From contig JAGNEJ010000018.1 of assembly GCA_018003315.1 (NCBI GenBank), positions 1 through 60,283 of the forward strand: a DNA stretch of 60,283 nucleotides, given 5' to 3'. This document shows, in pieces, positions 56,737 to 60,283 of the stretch (the stretch's first letter is position 1; the number at the start of each line of letters is the position of its first letter). The stretch is from Verrucomicrobiales bacterium (lineage in GTDB: Bacteria > Verrucomicrobiota > Verrucomicrobiia > Verrucomicrobiales > V1-33). Both the position numbers and the translations under genes were made by a program. The notes under the pieces were generated by a model. It saw only the letters and a program-made list of their open reading frames with translations. It did not search any database and was not told the DNA's origin.

Positions 56737-59700
56737 ATGAAAACACTTTCCCTGCTTGCATTCCTCGCCGCTGCATTGCCTCTCCACGCCGTACCCGTCA
56801 TCTCTGAATTCCTCGCCGACAATGACGGCGGCCTCAAGGACGAGGACGGCGAGGACGGGGATTGGATCGAAATTCACAATCCCGACGCCACTTCCGTGGA
56901 CCTCCTGGGGTGGCGGCTGACCGATGACGCCACCAGACCATCCAAGTGGGTTTTCCCCTCGGTGGTGCTGCCGCCCAATGGACGGCTCATCGTGTGGGCC
57001 AGTGAAAAGGACCGCGATTCCGGACAACTGCACACCAATTTCCAACTGAACCCGGTCGGCGAATACCTGGCGCTCATCTCCCCGGGCGGTACGCCGTCGA
57101 GCGAATGGAATCCCTATCCATTTCAGAGCAAGAACCTCAGCTTCGGCAGCGGCATCGGCGGGGCCGTCACCACCACGGACTGCACTCCGACCACGTTCCT
57201 CGGCGGCACGCATTACAGTCGCGTCAAACTCAGCGGCATTGGCACGGCGGTGCAGGACGGCAGCTCGCTGAACTGCTTCGACGACACCATGAACCTGCCG
57301 GAACACCAGCAGTACCTGTGGTTCGACTACAGCAGCCGCCTGGGTGCCATCCCCGGCGGCCATCAAATCGCCGACGCCACTCTGGAATGGGCCGGCGAAG
57401 CAAAAATTTTTGCTGGAGTATCCGGTCTCGGCACGGTGCAGACCCCGGTGGGCATCTTCCTCCAGCCTGACGACGGAAACCGCGGCATACCCACCATCGC
57501 CACCGGCGCGGATGGCGATGACCTCGTGGACTTTTTTGCCTCCACCACGCCCGCGGCATCCATCACCATCCAGCAGGGGGAAACCCGCGGCTTCGCGTGG
57601 AATGTCACCGATCTGGTGCAGCACTGGCGCGCCAATCCGCTGGCCGCCAACTACGGGAAGTTTCTCATCCTCACCGGCGCCCAGCCCGCATGGGTGGCAT
57701 GGGATCAAAACCGTCCCGGACCGAAACTCATCGTCCGCAGCGTGACCGGAACGCCCGTTTATGTGCAGGGTTTTATGACGCCCTCACCGAATGCGACGAA
57801 CGGCAGCACCACCCCTGTCGGCCCTCTGGTGCGTGAATTGACAGAGAACCCGCCTGTTCCCGCTGCCGGAACCAACATGCCCATCACGGTGCGGGTCACT
57901 CCGTTTCAGGGCGGCGCGGTCACCGGCGTCTCCCTGCGCTACCGCCGCGCTTATGACGGGGAAGCCACCCTGGCCATGAATGACAGCGGCACCGCCGGGG
58001 ATGCCACCGCAGGCGACGGCATCTGGAGCGCGCTCATTCCTTCCGCCGTGGTGCAGGCGGGACAAATGCTGCGCTGGCGCGTCATCGCCACGGATGCCGC
58101 AGGCTATTCCTTTACCATGCCGCCCTACCGCGACGGTGCCCTGGCATTCAACCTGCAGGATTCCCCGCAGTATTTCGGCACTGTGCCGCAAGTGCCGACC
58201 ATCACCACGCCGTTTCAGGTCATTCACCGGTTCATCCAGAGTCCGTCCAGTGCCGACTCCGCCACCGGCACCTCCTGTTCCATTTTCATGAACGGGGAAT
58301 TCTATGACAACTGCCGCATCAACCGCCACGGCCAGAGCACCAGCGGCAGCGCCTTCCTCAAGAAGAGCTATGACATCGACGGCAACCGCGGCTACCGCTT
58401 CAAATGGACCACGGACCCGCTGATGCCCCGGGCCAAGGACTTCAACCTCCTGACAATCTACGCGGACAAAACGAAAATCCGCCATGTCCTCGCCTACGAA
58501 ATGAACCGGGTGGCCGGCGTTCATGCCCATGTTGCCTTCACCACGCACAACCGGCTCAACGGAGCCTTTGACGGCATTTATGATTTCATCGAGGACGGCG
58601 ACGACGTCTATCTGGAGCGCACCGGACTCAACAAGGAAGGCGCCCTTTACAAATGTTATACCAGCATGGCCGATCCCAACACCGGCGCCAACACCGCCAG
58701 CGGCAATGCCAACGGCGTGGAGAAAAAGAACCGCAAACAGGAAAACAACCTCGACCTCTACCTGTTCCTGCAGGGCATGCACCTCTCCGATACCAATGCC
58801 CGGAAGGCCTTTCTCTTCGACAACCTCGATGTGCCGAAGATGATCAACATGATGGCCGCAAACACCGTCACCGCCAACGTGGACCTCCACGCCAAAAACT
58901 ACTACCTGTATTGCGACAGCGGCAAAACCAACCTCTGGACGATCCTCCCGTGGGACCTCGACCTCAGCCAGGGCCGCCTGTGGACCAGCGCCAACAATTA
59001 TTTCGACGACGGCATGTATCTGAACCCCGGCGGCACGATCAGCGGCACCGGCCAGAATCTCATCTCCAAACTCTACGGACTGCCCGAATTTGCCAACATG
59101 GCCAAGCGGCGCATTCGCTCGCTGCACGACCGCTTCTGGAAAGGCACCGCCCCCGTCGCCAACCCGCGCGATACCACGCGCTGGTATTCCAGGCGCGTCA
59201 ACGAAATGGCCGGCCTGTTCGGAGCCAGTTGGACCGTCGGACAGACCGACACCGCCGGCATGGACGCCGCCCTCGACTACGCGCGCTTCCCTGCTGCGGC
59301 CTGGAAAAACCACACCGGCGTCACCGGCAACACCGCCGCTTCTATCTACGCTTCCTACAACATGTCCCAGGAACTCCAGCGCCTGGCAGACACCTACATT
59401 GTGCAGCGGTGGAATACCATCAACACCGACGGCAACGTCCCCGCCGCCAACAACCTGAATACGCTCCTGCCGCTCACCTTCAGCACCGTCGAGCACTCGC
59501 CCGCCAGCGGCAACCAGGACCATGAGTTCATCGCCATCACCAATCCCAACAGCGTCTCCATCGACCTCAGCGACTGGCAAATCACCGGCGGCGTCACCTT
59601 CACGTTTGAGCCGGGCACCATCGTCAACGGCACCGCCACAGCCGGTGCCAACGCCAACAAAATTTACGTCGCAGCCAGTCGCAACGGGTTCAAAACACGG

Positions 59701-60283
59701 ACCGTTTCGCCCAAAGGCGGCGAAAGCCTCAATGTGACCGGCGGCTACCAGGGGCACCTCAGCAACCTCGGTGAAACGCTCAACCTGCTGGATGACACCG
59801 GCGTCCAGCGTGCCACCACAACCTGGACCGGCTCCCCCACGCCGCAGCAGGAACACCTCGCCATCACCGAAGTGATGTACAATCCCGCTGGCGGCGGCGG
59901 TCTCGCCGAATTCATCGAAGTGACCAACCTGAGCAGCACCGTGACGCTCGACATGACCAATGTGCGGTTCAACACCGGCGTGGAATTCAACTTCACCGGC
60001 AGCGCCATCACCAGTCTTGCGCCGGGGGCCCGGGCGATCATCGTGCGGGACGCCGCTGCCTTTGCGGCAGCCTACGGAAACGGGTTGCCTGTGGCCGGTG
60101 TGTTTGCCAACGGCACCGCCCTCAGCAACAATGGCGAGGAGATCAAACTCGAAGACCCGCAGGGAAATACCGTCAAACAATTCACCTATGACGACGACAT
60201 TCCATGGCCAGCTGCCGACGGCACCGGTGCCAGCATGGTCCTGATGCGCCCGGAAACCAACCCCGACCCCGCCCTGCCGGAAA
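56737..60283 (+). CDS. Second giant lamin-tail/CotH protein (3' end beyond window)
   Basis: At least 1182 residues; the frame is still open at the right edge. Signal peptide MKTLSLLAFLAAALPLHA. A lamin-tail domain follows (VISEFLADNDGG, GDWIEIHNPDA, LLGWRLTDDA), then a DNRLRE-like beta domain (about 130-330), an X-type Ig segment, and a CotH-kinase-like domain with FNLLTIYADKTKIRHVLAYE, FDGIYDFIEDGDDVYLERTG and ILPWDLDLSQG. Two more lamin-tail-like domains occur (HEFIAITNPNSVSIDLSDW; ITEVMYNPAGGGGLAEFIEV). It is close kin in architecture to the protein at 24189. It starts 42 bases after the two-copy paralog, so the two are probably cotranscribed. Confidence 0.87.
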   Translation, partial: MKTLSLLAFLAAALPLHAVPVISEFLADNDGGLKDEDGEDGDWIEIHNPDATSVDLLGWRLTDDATRPSKWVFPSVVLPPNGRLIVWASEKDRDSGQLHTNFQLNPVGEYLALISPGGTPSSEWNPYPFQSKNLSFGSGIGGAVTTTDCTPTTFLGGTHYSRVKLSGIGTAVQDGSSLNCFDDTMNLPEHQQYLWFDYSSRLGAIPGGHQIADATLEWAGEAKIFAGVSGLGTVQTPVGIFLQPDDGNRGIPTIATGADGDDLVDFFASTTPAASITIQQGETRGFAWNVTDLVQHWRANPLAANYGKFLILTGAQPAWVAWDQNRPGPKLIVRSVTGTPVYVQGFMTPSPNATNGSTTPVGPLVRELTENPPVPAAGTNMPITVRVTPFQGGAVTGVSLRYRRAYDGEATLAMNDSGTAGDATAGDGIWSALIPSAVVQAGQMLRWRVIATDAAGYSFTMPPYRDGALAFNLQDSPQYFGTVPQVPTITTPFQVIHRFIQSPSSADSATGTSCSIFMNGEFYDNCRINRHGQSTSGSAFLKKSYDIDGNRGYRFKWTTDPLMPRAKDFNLLTIYADKTKIRHVLAYEMNRVAGVHAHVAFTTHNRLNGAFDGIYDFIEDGDDVYLERTGLNKEGALYKCYTSMADPNTGANTASGNANGVEKKNRKQENNLDLYLFLQGMHLSDTNARKAFLFDNLDVPKMINMMAANTVTANVDLHAKNYYLYCDSGKTNLWTILPWDLDLSQGRLWTSANNYFDDGMYLNPGGTISGTGQNLISKLYGLPEFANMAKRRIRSLHDRFWKGTAPVANPRDTTRWYSRRVNEMAGLFGASWTVGQTDTAGMDAALDYARFPAAAWKNHTGVTGNTAASIYASYNMSQELQRLADTYIVQRWNTINTDGNVPAANNLNTLLPLTFSTVEHSPASGNQDHEFIAITNPNSVSIDLSDWQITGGVTFTFEPGTIVNGTATAGANANKIYVAASRNGFKTRTVSPKGGESLNVTGGYQGHLSNLGETLNLLDDTGVQRATTTWTGSPTPQQEHLAITEVMYNPAGGGGLAEFIEVTNLSSTVTLDMTNVRFNTGVEFNFTGSAITSLAPGARAIIVRDAAAFAAAYGNGLPVAGVFANGTALSNNGEEIKLEDPQGNTVKQFTYDDDIPWPAADGTGASMVLMRPETNPDPALPE

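Noticed and set aside
57784-60180. 798-codon open frame on the minus strand
   Set aside because: Antisense to the second lamin-tail/CotH gene; Val/Gly-rich shadow without family motifs.

Overview
The window reads as chromosomal DNA of a high-GC Gram-negative bacterium, most likely a member of the Verrucomicrobiota. The signs are an exosortase with PEP-CTERM substrates, very large secreted lamin-tail/CotH proteins, secreted PQQ-propeller, haloperoxidase-like and ceramidase-like enzymes, a DnaA standing alone without dnaN, and a general lack of Shine-Dalgarno sequences. No rRNA, tRNA, CRISPR array, insertion sequence or phage gene was seen. The taxonomic call is inference from gene content.

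Layout. 1-6690 is an accessory stretch, visibly poorer in GC than the rest. It holds a translationally coupled operon (pentapeptide-repeat protein plus an NMT1/SsuA-type ABC importer), a type II restriction-modification pair preceded by a short methylase-like remnant, a decayed 3' fragment of thiC carrying an in-frame insertion, and a four-helix-bundle (S23-type) gene broken by an amber codon. 6809-16130 is housekeeping and envelope material: a large FtsX-type permease divergent from a secreted TPR-CHAT protein, a PEP-CTERM protein, an orphan sdhC, msrA and a DUF3616-like protein. 16343-21592 is a complete phosphate-uptake operon pstS-pstC-pstA-pstB1-pstB2-phoU; its two ATPases are degenerate in complementary ways. 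pheT follows on the other strand.

24189-37409 carries a 1270-residue lamin-tail/CotH protein, a long dnaA leader with a good promoter and a candidate multi-hairpin RNA, dnaA, a beta-helix protein, a DoxX protein, a PBP2-type transpeptidase with a long proline-rich linker, and a SWIM-Snf2 helicase. 37442-46829 is almost entirely minus strand: an AlgJ/AlgX-like protein that lacks the expected catalytic residues, a fatty-acid desaturase, an RRM protein, an SDR-EpsI-exosortase operon, rph, a PQQ-propeller protein and a vanadium-haloperoxidase-like phosphatase. 47194-53630 holds a Tat-exported TIM-barrel protein, a corrinoid methyl-transfer pair behind a perfect palindrome, an SGNH hydrolase, a ceramidase-like protein and a detached C-terminal module. 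53899-60283 holds two paralogous secreted proteins sharing an unrecognised domain and a second lamin-tail/CotH protein that runs off the window.

The exosortase operon at 40214-42899 is the probable sorting machinery for the PEP-CTERM proteins at 12670-13452 and 53899-54663. The most unusual items are the asymmetric PstB pair, the dnaA-leader RNA, the decaying thiC with a mobile-looking insert, and the paralogous secreted domain family at 53899-56694.
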